The notes below the pieces were generated by a model, which was not told where the DNA came from, did no database searches, and worked only from the letters and a program-made list of their open reading frames with translations. From positions 1-64,000 of the forward strand of contig CALZUA010000014.1 of assembly GCA_945829235.1 (NCBI GenBank): a stretch of 64,000 bases of DNA. The letters run 5' to 3'. Positions 9,016 through 17,424 of this stretch are shown here, one piece after another; position 1 is the first letter of the stretch; each line of letters begins with the position of its first letter. The stretch comes from an uncultured Clostridia bacterium (lineage in GTDB: Bacteria; Bacillota; Clostridia; Oscillospirales; Ruminococcaceae). A program made the translations under genes and the position numbers.

Positions 9016-9672
9016 ATGAATTTAAGCGAGCTAAAGGAAAACGCGCAAGCGGGCTTTGTTAATCCGCAGGTTATCGAGATTTACCTGAAAAAGCTTGTCG
9101 GTTGCCGAATGGTTGACCTTGTTGACGAGCCGACAGCGATTACCGGGTTTACCGAAGCGTGTGCAAGAGAGCAGGATGGCTTTGACGCATTGCCGATTGG
9201 TGAACGGGAGGAGAAGCTGAGGACAATCAGGAACACCGTCACACTGGGCGACTTCATCGAGCTTATCGCGAAGCATTGCGGCGGGAACATTCTCCGCCCG
9301 TACCTCGGGTATCTTAACATCAGCGAGGAGAAACTCCTCGATTTTCGCTTCCCGCAAGATGTTCAGCACCGCGAAAATCCTGAGGAACACGGCTTTGAGG
9401 CTTGGTTTCGCAACCTGCCTTACACCGAGCCGGATTATTTCACGGATTACGAGGAAGAGCAGGTTGTATACAACGAGGTCTGTGCTCAGCCTGACGAAGA
9501 CGGCAGTGGCTTAACGCCAACCTATCTCGAAGCACCCGCCGCGCCGCTTCCGAGCGAAGAGCCGCCCAAAGAACCGCTTTTCGCCGCGCTCGATTACAAC
9601 CGCACGTTTGATACACTGAACAGCTTTTTGCCGTTGCTTGTGTTTACTGTAATTTTAGGGAGGGCAAAATGA
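9016..9672 (+). CDS. hypothetical protein with acidic/proline-rich linker and C-terminal hydrophobic tail
   Basis: 218 aa, no family recognised. It opens MNLSELKE, almost the same as residues 4-11 of the next protein (KNLSELKE), so both may share an N-terminal docking segment. Residues about 130-190 are acidic and proline-rich (APAAPLPSEEPPKE). The end, NSFLPLLVFTVILGRAK, is a short hydrophobic stretch with a basic tail, compatible with membrane anchoring. The start at 9016 follows AGGAGAAAGGAGCGG. It overlaps the next gene by 4 bp (ATGA) and is first in a block with a ClpP-like protease and a VirD4-like ATPase. Confidence 0.6.
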   Translation: MNLSELKENAQAGFVNPQVIEIYLKKLVGCRMVDLVDEPTAITGFTEACAREQDGFDALPIGEREEKLRTIRNTVTLGDFIELIAKHCGGNILRPYLGYLNISEEKLLDFRFPQDVQHRENPEEHGFEAWFRNLPYTEPDYFTDYEEEQVVYNEVCAQPDEDGSGLTPTYLEAPAAPLPSEEPPKEPLFAALDYNRTFDTLNSFLPLLVFTVILGRAK

Positions 9673-10049
9673 CATACAAAAATCTTTCTGAGCTTAAGGA
9701 AAAAAGCACTTCCATAGCTTCCTCAGCTGATATCGTCAACCTGAAATTGATAATCGGGAAAATGACGCTTGCGACGCTCTACAAGTTCCTTTACACCAAC
9801 GCGGAGTTTCGCCTGAACCTGCTTGCCGACAAAATCCACACGCTTTATCCATACGTTCCCGTGGAACACGTCAAGACGATTATGCCGATTTGGGAAATCG
9901 CCACAATGCTTGCCGGAAACCCGCCGCAGATGTTTACGAACCCGTTAAGCCCGCTCTTCAGCACGCCAAGCGAGGAGTACAAGCTTTACTTGTCCGTAAT
10001 CTTCGAGCTGTTTTTTCTGCCGTTTTATTTTGTTAAGGCAACCGATTGA
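9669..10049 (+). CDS. hypothetical protein, alpha-helical, hydrophobic C-terminus
   Basis: 126 aa, no family recognised. It is helix-rich with the N-terminal KNLSELKE motif also found in the preceding protein. The C-terminal about 20 residues (LYLSVIFELFFLPFYFVKA) are strongly hydrophobic and could insert in the membrane or pack against a partner. It is translationally coupled to the gene before it (ATGA overlap) and lies 11 bp before the protease gene. Confidence 0.6.
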   Translation: MTYKNLSELKEKSTSIASSADIVNLKLIIGKMTLATLYKFLYTNAEFRLNLLADKIHTLYPYVPVEHVKTIMPIWEIATMLAGNPPQMFTNPLSPLFSTPSEEYKLYLSVIFELFFLPFYFVKATD

Positions 10050-10060
10050 AAGGAGCAAAA

Positions 10061-10639
10061 ATGAACTACATAATCGAACAATCCGCAAGAGGCTACGACA
10101 CCTTGTCCGTTGAAGCACTTCTTGCAACAAAGCGCAGGATTTTCCTCACAAATCCTGTTGACAGCGACAACTGCGCTGAGATTATCCGGCAACTGATGTT
10201 CTTCAACAGCCAAGACGCGGCGGCTGAAATCGTTTTGTACATCAACACGCCGGGCGGCGAGGTTGACAGCGGTTTTGCGGTGTACGACACAATGCGTATG
10301 ATTGACGCGCCCGTGCGGACGGTGTGCATCGGCGTTTGCGCGAGTATGGGCGCGCTGATTTATCTCGGCGGGGAGCGGCGCGAGATGCTCCCGCACTCAC
10401 GGCTGATGATACACGACCCGTCCTTTGGCGGCGGAAGCTACGCGGGCAAAAAGCCGCACGAGTTGCAAGCCGAGGTGAACAAGCTCAGCGAAACCCGCGA
10501 CGCACTTTGCCGCGTTATCGCCGAGCGCACGGGGAGAACCTTCGCTGAGGTCTGCGAGAAAACCGCAACCGATACCTATTTCACACCCGAGCAAGCGATT
10601 GAGTTTGGTTTAGCGCACGCTGTTGCCGAGCGCATTTAA
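10061..10639 (+). CDS. ClpP-fold serine protease
   Basis: 192 aa, same length as ClpP. The catalytic triad is intact by motif: Ser95 in GVCASMGA, His118 in LMIHDPS and Asp171 in TATDTYFTPEQA. INTPGGEVDSG forms the oxyanion/handle-side strand. The start is ATG 10061 (MNYIIE), because AAAGGAG lies just before it; an in-frame ATG at 10046 overlaps that site. Its setting between hypothetical genes and a VirD4-like ATPase, with no clpX or tig nearby, suggests a dedicated paralogue rather than the housekeeping ClpP. Whether it works with a Clp unfoldase is unknown. Confidence 0.87.
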   Translation: MNYIIEQSARGYDTLSVEALLATKRRIFLTNPVDSDNCAEIIRQLMFFNSQDAAAEIVLYINTPGGEVDSGFAVYDTMRMIDAPVRTVCIGVCASMGALIYLGGERREMLPHSRLMIHDPSFGGGSYAGKKPHELQAEVNKLSETRDALCRVIAERTGRTFAEVCEKTATDTYFTPEQAIEFGLAHAVAERI

Positions 10640-10651
10640 AGGAGGTTGTTT

Positions 10652-11896
10652 ATGGATAACTTAAACAAATTCTACGGAAACCGACAGATTGCGAAAGGCA
10701 TTTTTGTTTCCGATAACACGTTTGCAACTCAGCTCAACAACAACGATTTGATTATCGGTCCATCGGGCGCGGGCAAGACAGGCGGCTATGTCGCGCCGCT
10801 TATCTGCAATTCGGTTTCGAGTATGATTATCACCGATACCAAGGGAAATCTTGCCAAAAATTACGGTGCGGTTCTTGAACGAAAGGGGTTCAAGGTGATA
10901 ACGCTGGACTATGTTGCCCCCGAGAATTCCTGCGGCTACAACCCGCTTGATTACATCGGGCGCGACAGGCGCGGGCGATACAGCGAGAAGGATATCAAGA
11001 CAATTTCCCAAGCGCTTGTGCAGACGTGTGATGAGGACGCGTTCTGGTCGGACAGCGCGCGAACGGTTGTTGAAACGCTGATTGCGTTTGTTCTGGAGAA
11101 CCTTCCCGCTGAGGAGCACAATCTCGCTTCGGTTGTCGAGGTGTACAGATTGATGGAGAGCCGGAGCGAGCCGAGCGGAATTGCGTTTCTGAATGAAATC
11201 GAGCTGTTGCACCCCGAGAGCATAACCGCGCGGCGTTATTCCACGTTCAAAAAGGTTTTGTCCTCCGAAAAGACGTGGGGTTGTATCAACCAGTTCGTCA
11301 CAAACGCGCTGAACAAGTTTTATGTGAGCGAGGTTATGGAGATGTTGCAGAAGGGAAACGACTTCACGTTTGAAACTATCGGCAGAACGCCCACGGTGCT
11401 TTTCGTCAACGTAAGCGACTCCGACCGTTCGCTTGACGGGCTGATAAACATCTTCTACACGCAGTGCCTGCAAATGCTGATAAAGGAAGCCGACAGGAAC
11501 GCCGATAACCGCTTGCGAGTGCCGGTGAGGTTGGTGCTGGACGACTTTGCGGCGAGCACCGTTATCCCCGATTTCGACAATCTTATCTCGATAATCCGTT
11601 CGCGCGATATTTATGTGAGCGTGATTTTGCAGAGCCTCACTCAGCTTGACGCGCGGTACGGCTACAACAAAGCGCGAACCATTATCAACAACTGCGACCA
11701 CATCATCTACCTCGGCGGAAGCGACAAGGAAACCTGCGACTACATCGCAAATCGTTGCGGTTTGACACCCGACAAGATTATGTATATGCCGTTGGATATG
11801 GAGATAATGATTGAGCGCGGAAGCCGCGGCAGACTTGTGGATAAGGTTGCGCCTTATTTCTTCGGCGCGGACGCGGAGGAAAACCCGCTTTGCTGA
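10652..11896 (+). CDS. VirD4/TraG-type coupling ATPase, soluble form
   Basis: 414 aa. Walker A GPSGAGKT is at 36-43, Walker B LVLDDF at about 294-299, and SVILQSLTQLDARYG follows as in VirD4/TraG coupling proteins. No N-terminal membrane segments are seen, unlike many family members, so it should be cytosolic. Coupling proteins are hexameric ATPases that pass DNA or protein to a type IV secretion channel. No relaxase, VirB4, VirB6 or integrase lies in the window, so a role in conjugation is not supported by context. The start is ATG 10652 behind AAAGGAGGTTGTTT, 12 bp after the protease stop. Confidence 0.85.
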   Translation: MDNLNKFYGNRQIAKGIFVSDNTFATQLNNNDLIIGPSGAGKTGGYVAPLICNSVSSMIITDTKGNLAKNYGAVLERKGFKVITLDYVAPENSCGYNPLDYIGRDRRGRYSEKDIKTISQALVQTCDEDAFWSDSARTVVETLIAFVLENLPAEEHNLASVVEVYRLMESRSEPSGIAFLNEIELLHPESITARRYSTFKKVLSSEKTWGCINQFVTNALNKFYVSEVMEMLQKGNDFTFETIGRTPTVLFVNVSDSDRSLDGLINIFYTQCLQMLIKEADRNADNRLRVPVRLVLDDFAASTVIPDFDNLISIIRSRDIYVSVILQSLTQLDARYGYNKARTIINNCDHIIYLGGSDKETCDYIANRCGLTPDKIMYMPLDMEIMIERGSRGRLVDKVAPYFFGADAEENPLC

Positions 11897-11901
11897 AGCT
11901 A

Positions 11902-11930
11902 TTGACAGCCGAAGCGTTTTTGGCTATAAT
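11902..11930 (+). promoter_or_regulatory. sigma-A promoter for the 11961-14786 genes
   Basis: TTGACA (11902-11907), 17-bp spacer, TATAAT (11925-11930). It sits right after the VirD4-like stop, so the last two genes of the block have their own transcription start. Confidence 0.82.
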
Positions 11931-11960
11931 AAAATTACGAATACTCACGGAGGTACTTTT

Positions 11961-13643
11961 ATGAAGAGAATTTTCACCGATAAAGATAAACCCGCTTTTT
12001 CGCAGAACCGCAAGATGTTCATCAACACCCTCAAGTCAATCGAGGACAACTTTTTCGCGCGCACCCGAAGCTATCTTGATGAAATCGTAAACCCCGACAA
12101 TTCCACCAACAACGAGAAAGCTCACGAGTTTGCCAAGCGGCTTGTTGCGGGCATCGCGGACGAGCTTTCCGAGTATCAGCGCGATGTGTACGAGAGCTTT
12201 CTCTACTGCGCGTTTATCTGTATGGAGCGCAATCTGCTCCCGTCTTTCGAGAACGTCATTGCTCTCGCGAAAAACACCGAGATACACGGTCAGAGCCTGC
12301 GTAATATAACGCGCAAGGAGCTTGGCAAGGACAAATTTCTCCCGCAGTTCGGGTTGGCGGGAATTGTAAACCGACTGTCCTTGACGCTTGAAAATGGGGA
12401 AACCCTCAAGGATACGGAATACGCTTTGGGCGAGCCGAATTACTTTGATTTTTGCAAACGCTTTGGTTACGGGACATTCTGTCACGCGGTAGGGCAGAAT
12501 TACTCGATTACCGAGGACAACTCGGACGAGCTTTTCTTTCAATACCGCGACGAATGGGACGCGGCGATTACCATGACAATTCCCGATGCCAAGGACTTTT
12601 TTGACAGTTACAGGAACTTTAGCTGGCAGTTTCACGGGCGCAGACGTTGGTTCAAGGCGGCGGATATCGAGAAGATGATTGACGTTTACCTGTTTACCGA
12701 GGGGAAAAACGTTCTCGCGACCTCGGACAGCCGCTTGAACAAGCTGTTAAGCGACCTTCAGCGCGTTGACGCGGATATTCTCGATGAACGCGATTTGCTT
12801 GAGATTGCGGAAGATGTTGAGGACATCGCGCCGCTTGAAAGCTCGCTTTCCGTGTTTGAGGTGATACGCAAGCAGAACGATTGGATAAACGACACCACGC
12901 GCTACATCAACGATATGCTCAGCGGTATGAACATCAATTTCCACGAGCTGATTGTCGGTTCAACTCCCGAGGAAACCGACAAGCGAATCCGCAGACTTAT
13001 CGCGATGATTGAGAAATCCGGCATCGACAACACTTGGGCTGTTTCCGGCGATGACCGCGAGATGCTTCGTTGTTTTCTCTACTGCGCGATGTGGGAGAGC
13101 CTTGCGATACGCGGGAAAACGGGGTACGGCATTGAAAAGCGCGAAAGCACCTTCGGTGAGCTTTTGCACAGAGCGGATATGGCTGTCCACTTTTATCGTT
13201 ACAGCAACCCTCCGCGTACGGTAGATTTGCTCGACGGGACAACACGCACATTTTTGTGTGAGCAGAAGGATACCGAGGTGCATTTTGAGCACGATGACGA
13301 TGAAAACGCGAGATTTGACGCGGAGCTGTTTGACAAGGCAGAGTATGTTGCCCGTGCGGAGCGGCTGAGGGAAATTCTTCGCGCGCAAAGCGAGTTAAAC
13401 CCCGACGTGACCTCCGACGACTACAATTTGTATCTGTACAATTTTCAAAGCCTGATTTCGACCGCGATAAAGGCGTTTCTCTATTCGTGTGGACTCACGG
13501 CGTTCTCGTTCGGGAACGACTTTGAGCACATCTCGGACGATATCAGCCGCGCAATCCACAAAATCGAAAAGGTTTCCAATCAAATGCGTTTCACCGCGCT
13601 TCAAAGAACTTTCAAAGCGATTTCCAACACCGACTCGGAGTAA
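11961..13643 (+). CDS. hypothetical protein, 560 aa, with recurring FLYCA-type helices
   Basis: No family recognised. The start is ATG 11961 behind ACGGAGGTACTTTT; the frame is open upstream, but that part overlaps the VirD4-like gene. The protein is soluble, acidic and mostly helical. A helix pattern recurs: YESFLYCAFICMERNLL near residue 75, REMLRCFLYCAMWESLAIRG near 375, and STAIKAFLYSCGLTAF near 515, suggesting an internally repeated helical fold. No nuclease, protease or ATPase motif stands out. It is followed 12 bp later by another unknown gene and probably forms a pair with it. Confidence 0.65.
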   Translation: MKRIFTDKDKPAFSQNRKMFINTLKSIEDNFFARTRSYLDEIVNPDNSTNNEKAHEFAKRLVAGIADELSEYQRDVYESFLYCAFICMERNLLPSFENVIALAKNTEIHGQSLRNITRKELGKDKFLPQFGLAGIVNRLSLTLENGETLKDTEYALGEPNYFDFCKRFGYGTFCHAVGQNYSITEDNSDELFFQYRDEWDAAITMTIPDAKDFFDSYRNFSWQFHGRRRWFKAADIEKMIDVYLFTEGKNVLATSDSRLNKLLSDLQRVDADILDERDLLEIAEDVEDIAPLESSLSVFEVIRKQNDWINDTTRYINDMLSGMNINFHELIVGSTPEETDKRIRRLIAMIEKSGIDNTWAVSGDDREMLRCFLYCAMWESLAIRGKTGYGIEKRESTFGELLHRADMAVHFYRYSNPPRTVDLLDGTTRTFLCEQKDTEVHFEHDDDENARFDAELFDKAEYVARAERLREILRAQSELNPDVTSDDYNLYLYNFQSLISTAIKAFLYSCGLTAFSFGNDFEHISDDISRAIHKIEKVSNQMRFTALQRTFKAISNTDSE

Positions 13644-13655
13644 CGGAGGAGTTGT

Positions 13656-14786
13656 ATGGATACACAAGGTTTACTTAATAAACTGTTGAAAAACTACAAC
13701 CAATTCTACCACGACAATAACCCCGAAACGACCTCTCGTGAGCGCACCAAGAGCTTTATCTACGGCTATTTCCTCAACGAAAAAAAGCGTGAGCTTGCGA
13801 AATACACCGAGCGCAAAACCGACTTTTTCAAGGGGGTTGCCGCGCTTGTGAAAGGGCTGACAATCGAGAGCGCCGAGGATTTGCTGAAAATCACGGACAA
13901 GAGTGTGAAAATCCGCGACAACTACCTGTTGCTTGCAATTTCGCGCGAAGCGTTTGAGAGCGGCTGGATTTCGGAGGAGGAACTCAGAGCGGTTATCAAA
14001 AAAACGCGCAAAATCAAGAAAGTGCCGCCTGTTCTGTTTCAACGGGAGAACGCAGGTTATGGAGCGGCTTGGGAAAGATATTTGCGGATATTGTTGCACA
14101 AAACGATTTGCGATTTTTTCAACTCAAAGGGATTTGTCGTCAACGGAAGCGGCTCGGACAATCACACGGCGAAAAGGAACGGTCGTTTCAGCACGAAAAA
14201 GCGTGAACCCGATGACCGAAAGGAGCGCGACCTTGTTCACCTGTACAGCGAGTATCACAATTACCAAAAGGCGCACTCCGAGCAGTCAGGCAAGATAACG
14301 CGCGGGCGATTCTCGGAGAATGCGACAAAATCCGCCGCTGAGTACAAGGAACGAGCGAAGCGTTTGTTGCGGGCAATCGATGACAACAGCGTAAACCACG
14401 CCAAGTATAAGCGCGACATTATCCCGATTTATTTTGACGAGAAAATCGGCGCGGGGATTTACCTTATCGGCAAGGAGTGCTTTGAGCCGACCGTGCTTGA
14501 GAAAGCGGATATCGCGCAGGAAATCGTGTGTGTTCCTTGCATCGTGAGCTTTTATTCGGCGGTTTATGATAACCTCGGGCGGTTTGTGTATGCAAAGAAG
14601 CTGGAGAATAACTCAGAGCCGATAAAAGCGCGGTTTGAGATGAACGTAGAGCCGTGCGCGACGCTTGACAAGGCGTTTGAACAGTTTGCACGGAAAATCA
14701 ACAATCACAAATTCGACAAGGATTTCCGGTACAGCAATCAGAGTGTTTGTCCGCTGAGCGATGAAGATTTCAAGCGGATTATGTGA
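13656..14786 (+). CDS. hypothetical protein, 376 aa
   Basis: No family recognised. The first half is basic and helical. A middle segment GYGAAWERYLRILLHKTI followed by DFFNSKGFVVNGSGSDNHT could be the edge of an alpha/beta domain, but it has no clear active-site pattern. A charged linker (about 175-250) leads to a beta-rich end with FYSAVYDNLGRFVYAKKL. The start at 13656 follows ACGGAGGAGTTGT. It is last in the unassigned block and co-transcribed with the 560-aa gene. Confidence 0.62.
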   Translation: MDTQGLLNKLLKNYNQFYHDNNPETTSRERTKSFIYGYFLNEKKRELAKYTERKTDFFKGVAALVKGLTIESAEDLLKITDKSVKIRDNYLLLAISREAFESGWISEEELRAVIKKTRKIKKVPPVLFQRENAGYGAAWERYLRILLHKTICDFFNSKGFVVNGSGSDNHTAKRNGRFSTKKREPDDRKERDLVHLYSEYHNYQKAHSEQSGKITRGRFSENATKSAAEYKERAKRLLRAIDDNSVNHAKYKRDIIPIYFDEKIGAGIYLIGKECFEPTVLEKADIAQEIVCVPCIVSFYSAVYDNLGRFVYAKKLENNSEPIKARFEMNVEPCATLDKAFEQFARKINNHKFDKDFRYSNQSVCPLSDEDFKRIM

Positions 14787-14792
14787 AGCCTG

Positions 14793-14821
14793 TTGACTTT
14801 TGGAAAAACTTGTGCTATAAT
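14793..14821 (+). promoter_or_regulatory. sigma-A promoter of the second GNAT gene
   Basis: TTGACT (14793-14798), 17-bp spacer, TATAAT (14816-14821). The leader to the coding start is about 155 nt. Confidence 0.8.
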
Positions 14822-14878
14822 ATCAGTAATCCGGCTTCAAGGCTTGATTATAAAATTTCATTTTAAGGAGAACGCTGT

Positions 14879-14911
14879 TTGAAGAACAACACCTTGGAGA
14901 TTGTAGCGTAA
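14879..14911 (+). CDS. possible 10-codon leader peptide
   Basis: A TTG start 8 nt after AAGGAG opens a 10-codon frame, MKNNTLEIVA, ending in TAA at 14909-14911, three bases before a terminator hairpin. Small ORFs of this kind precede terminators in ribosome-mediated attenuators of antibiotic-resistance genes (established principle). That it is translated is inference. Confidence 0.35.
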   Translation: MKNNTLEIVA

Positions 14912-14914
14912 ACG

Positions 14915-14954
14915 GGAGGTTTGCGAATACAATCACACAAACCTCCGGTTTTTT
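14915..14954 (+). terminator. leader terminator/attenuator before the GNAT gene
   Basis: GGAGGTTTG (about 14915-14923) pairs with CAAACCTCC (14938-14946) around a 14-nt loop, followed by GGTTTTTT. It lies between the promoter and the coding start, so it should cap expression unless read-through is induced. Confidence 0.65.
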
Positions 14955-14981
14955 CGTCAACATTTTTCGGGAGGTAAAACA

Positions 14982-15608
14982 ATGAATAAAAATGACTACA
15001 TTATCCGTTTGGAAAGAAAAGACGAGCACCGTGAGGTTGAAAATCTCGTCAGGGAAGCGTTCTGGAACGTGTACCGTCCGGGTTGTTTCGAGCATTTTGT
15101 GCTCAATCAGCTCAGAAACGACTCTGCGTTTGTGAGCGAGCTGGACTTTGTTATGGAAAAGGACGGCGAGCTTATCGGGCAGAATATGTTTATGCGCGCG
15201 GTAATCAAGGCTGATGACGGCAGGGATATCCCCATTTTCACAATGGGCCCGATTTGCATTGCACCCGAGTTCAAGCGCCAAGGCTACGGCAAGAAGCTGT
15301 TGGATTTCTCGCTTGAGAAGGCGGCTGAAATGGGCGCGGGCGCGGTTTGCTTTGAGGGGAATATCGATTTCTACGGCAAGAGCGGCTTTGTGTGCGCGAG
15401 TGAATTTGGGATAAGATATCACGGTGTTCCCGAGGGCGAGGACGCGTCGTTCTTCCTCTGCAAGGAGCTGAAAGCGGGATATCTTGACGGTATCACGGGC
15501 GTTTACACCCCGCCGCAGGGCTATTTTGTGGACGAAGCGGCGGTTGAGGAGTTCGACAAAGGTTTTCCGCCAAAGGAAAAGCTGAAGCTCCCCGGTCAAC
15601 TTTTCTAA
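14982..15608 (+). CDS. GNAT-family N-acetyltransferase
   Basis: 208 aa. The acetyl-CoA site is FKRQGYGKKLLDF after a strand GPICIAPE, and YGKSGFV is the typical end of the core. The N-terminal IIRLERKDEHREVENLVREAFW matches the large clostridial GNAT group annotated only as acetyltransferases. The start is ATG 14982 behind TCGGGAGGTAAAACA. The attenuator-like leader hints at inducible expression, perhaps by a translation inhibitor; the substrate is unknown. Confidence 0.87.
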   Translation: MNKNDYIIRLERKDEHREVENLVREAFWNVYRPGCFEHFVLNQLRNDSAFVSELDFVMEKDGELIGQNMFMRAVIKADDGRDIPIFTMGPICIAPEFKRQGYGKKLLDFSLEKAAEMGAGAVCFEGNIDFYGKSGFVCASEFGIRYHGVPEGEDASFFLCKELKAGYLDGITGVYTPPQGYFVDEAAVEEFDKGFPPKEKLKLPGQLF

Positions 15609-15618
15609 ACGAATAAAA

Positions 15619-15655
15619 AAAGCTCCCCGAGCGCAATGTTCGGGGAGCTTTATTT
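15619..15655 (+). terminator. terminator of the GNAT gene
   Basis: AAAGCTCCCCGA and TCGGGGAGCTTT form a perfect 12-bp stem around a 9-nt loop, followed by a T-rich run. It may also work in reverse for phoR. Confidence 0.85.
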
Positions 15656-15746
15656 GTCGATAAAGGCACATCTGCTACATATTCGGCAGGCAAAGACTAG
15701 CCGAAATACCGTTCTTCACCTTTCTCGCCGGACAGCTTTGTAATAG

Positions 15747-17420
15747 TTATTTGTGCTTCGGTAGCAAAACGGTGATTTCCGTGCCGCTTCCCTCGGTGCT
15801 TTTTATGCCGATTGTGCCGCCGTGAAGCGTAACGCCGTGCTTGACGATGGACAGCCCCAGCCCCGTGCCGCCGATTGTGCGCGAGCGGCTCTTGTCAACG
15901 CGGTAAAAGCGCTCGAACACTCGGTCAACGCTCTCGGGCGGGATTCCGATTCCCGTATCGGTGAAGGTTGCCTTGACGAAATCATCGGTCTGCGAGATGT
16001 TGATTTCAGCGGTACCGTCGGGTTTGTTGTACTTTATCGCGTTGTCGAGCAGGTTGTAGAAAATCTCATCGAGCACGGGGTAAACACCCGTGATTTCCGC
16101 CTTTTCGCCCGTAACCTTGAGCGTAACCCCATTGTTCTCCGCGGCTTTTGAGAGCCTGTCGGCGCAGGTTTCCGCAAGCTCGTGCAAATCGACAATTTCA
16201 CGCTCGTCCTTGTAGGAATTTTCGTCAAGCCGCGAGAGGTTGATGATGTCCTCGATGAGCGTTATCAGGCGGCTTGCTTCGCTTTTGATTTTCTCGGAAA
16301 ACTCGCGGACATCCTCGGGCTTGACGATGCCGCCGGCAAGCATATCGGAGATACCGTAAATCGTGGTGAGCGGCGTTTTCAGCTCGTGCGAAACGTTTGA
16401 GGTAAACTCGCGGCGAAGCTCCTCGCGGCTTTCTTTCTCGGTGATATCGAGGATAATGATAACCGTGCCGTTCGGCTCACCGCGCGAGAAAACGGGGCTT
16501 GCGATGACCTGATAAACCCTGTCGGAGAGCGTGAGATTAACCTCGTTTCGCTCACCCTTGAGCGCGTTTTCGATAGCTTGAATAAAGCTCTCGTTGTGGT
16601 TTAGCGTGAAAATATTGCGGGAATTTTCGTTGAACTCAGCACCGAGAATTTTCAGCGCGGAGTTGTTGTACGACAGCACTTCCGCGTTTTTATCGGTGAT
16701 GATGAAGCCCTCGCTCATATTCTCGGTAATCAGCGAAAACTCCGCGCGCGCCCGCGAAAGCTCGTTCATACGGCTCTCGATTTCGATATTGCGATTTTTG
16801 ATTTCGTGCAAAAGCGGCGCGATTTCAGCGTAATTTTCATCGATATCGGGATTTTTGAGGTCGATTTCGTTTATAGGCTTAACTATTTTGTTCGCGGTCA
16901 AATCGGCAAGCAAAAGGCTCAAAATCAGCGCCAAAATCAGCGCCAGTGCAACTCCCCACCACATATCCGCGAGCATACCGAGAACGGTTGCCTGCGTGCC
17001 GGAAACGCGGATAATATCGCCGTTTTCGAGCACAAAAGCGCAGTAAATCGTGCGCTCGGAAAGCGTGTGACTTTCGCGGGTTGCGGTGCCCTTGCCGGAC
17101 TGTTTCGCGGCGATAATCTCATCGCGATTTGCGTGATTTTCCATTTCCGCGGGATTTGCCATATTATCGAACAAAACCGTGCCGTCTGCCGCGATGTAAG
17201 TTATTCTGCTCGAAAAACCGGTGAGCTTCGCCAGATGCTGTTCGATTTCATCGGCGGTTTCATCGGCAAGCGAAACGCTCAGAAGACCGGTTTCATCTTC
17301 GAGCTGTTTTGTAAAATTATCAAGATTTTTCGCATAGTTTGCCCCCAAAACTATCACAATCGCAATAATCACCGAGGCAAACGAAACGAAAAAGGTTGAC
17401 AAAAAAATTCGTTTTGTCAT
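15747..17420 (-). CDS. phoR: PhoR-type sensor histidine kinase
   Basis: 557 aa membrane kinase that phosphorylates the PhoP-type regulator under phosphate limitation. There is an N-terminal membrane helix (about 5-28), an extracytoplasmic sensor region to about 155, a second helix (about 160-185), a short linker, a PAS-like domain (EGFIITDKNAEVLSYN), a dimerisation/H-box SNVSHELKTPL, and an ATPase domain with N-box NLLDNAIKYN, G1 DTGIGIP and G2 GTGLGLSIVKH. The start is ATG 17420, 4 bp after the regulator stop; an upstream in-frame start would overlap the regulator gene. It is last in the pst-pho operon. Confidence 0.9.
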   Translation of the reverse strand: MTKRIFLSTFFVSFASVIIAIVIVLGANYAKNLDNFTKQLEDETGLLSVSLADETADEIEQHLAKLTGFSSRITYIAADGTVLFDNMANPAEMENHANRDEIIAAKQSGKGTATRESHTLSERTIYCAFVLENGDIIRVSGTQATVLGMLADMWWGVALALILALILSLLLADLTANKIVKPINEIDLKNPDIDENYAEIAPLLHEIKNRNIEIESRMNELSRARAEFSLITENMSEGFIITDKNAEVLSYNNSALKILGAEFNENSRNIFTLNHNESFIQAIENALKGERNEVNLTLSDRVYQVIASPVFSRGEPNGTVIIILDITEKESREELRREFTSNVSHELKTPLTTIYGISDMLAGGIVKPEDVREFSEKIKSEASRLITLIEDIINLSRLDENSYKDEREIVDLHELAETCADRLSKAAENNGVTLKVTGEKAEITGVYPVLDEIFYNLLDNAIKYNKPDGTAEINISQTDDFVKATFTDTGIGIPPESVDRVFERFYRVDKSRSRTIGGTGLGLSIVKHGVTLHGGTIGIKSTEGSGTEITVLLPKHK

Positions 17421-17424
17421 AAAA

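Noticed and set aside
9016-14786. Integrative conjugative element
   Set aside because: Only a VirD4-like ATPase is present; no relaxase, VirB4, integrase, or tRNA-adjacent attachment repeats were found.
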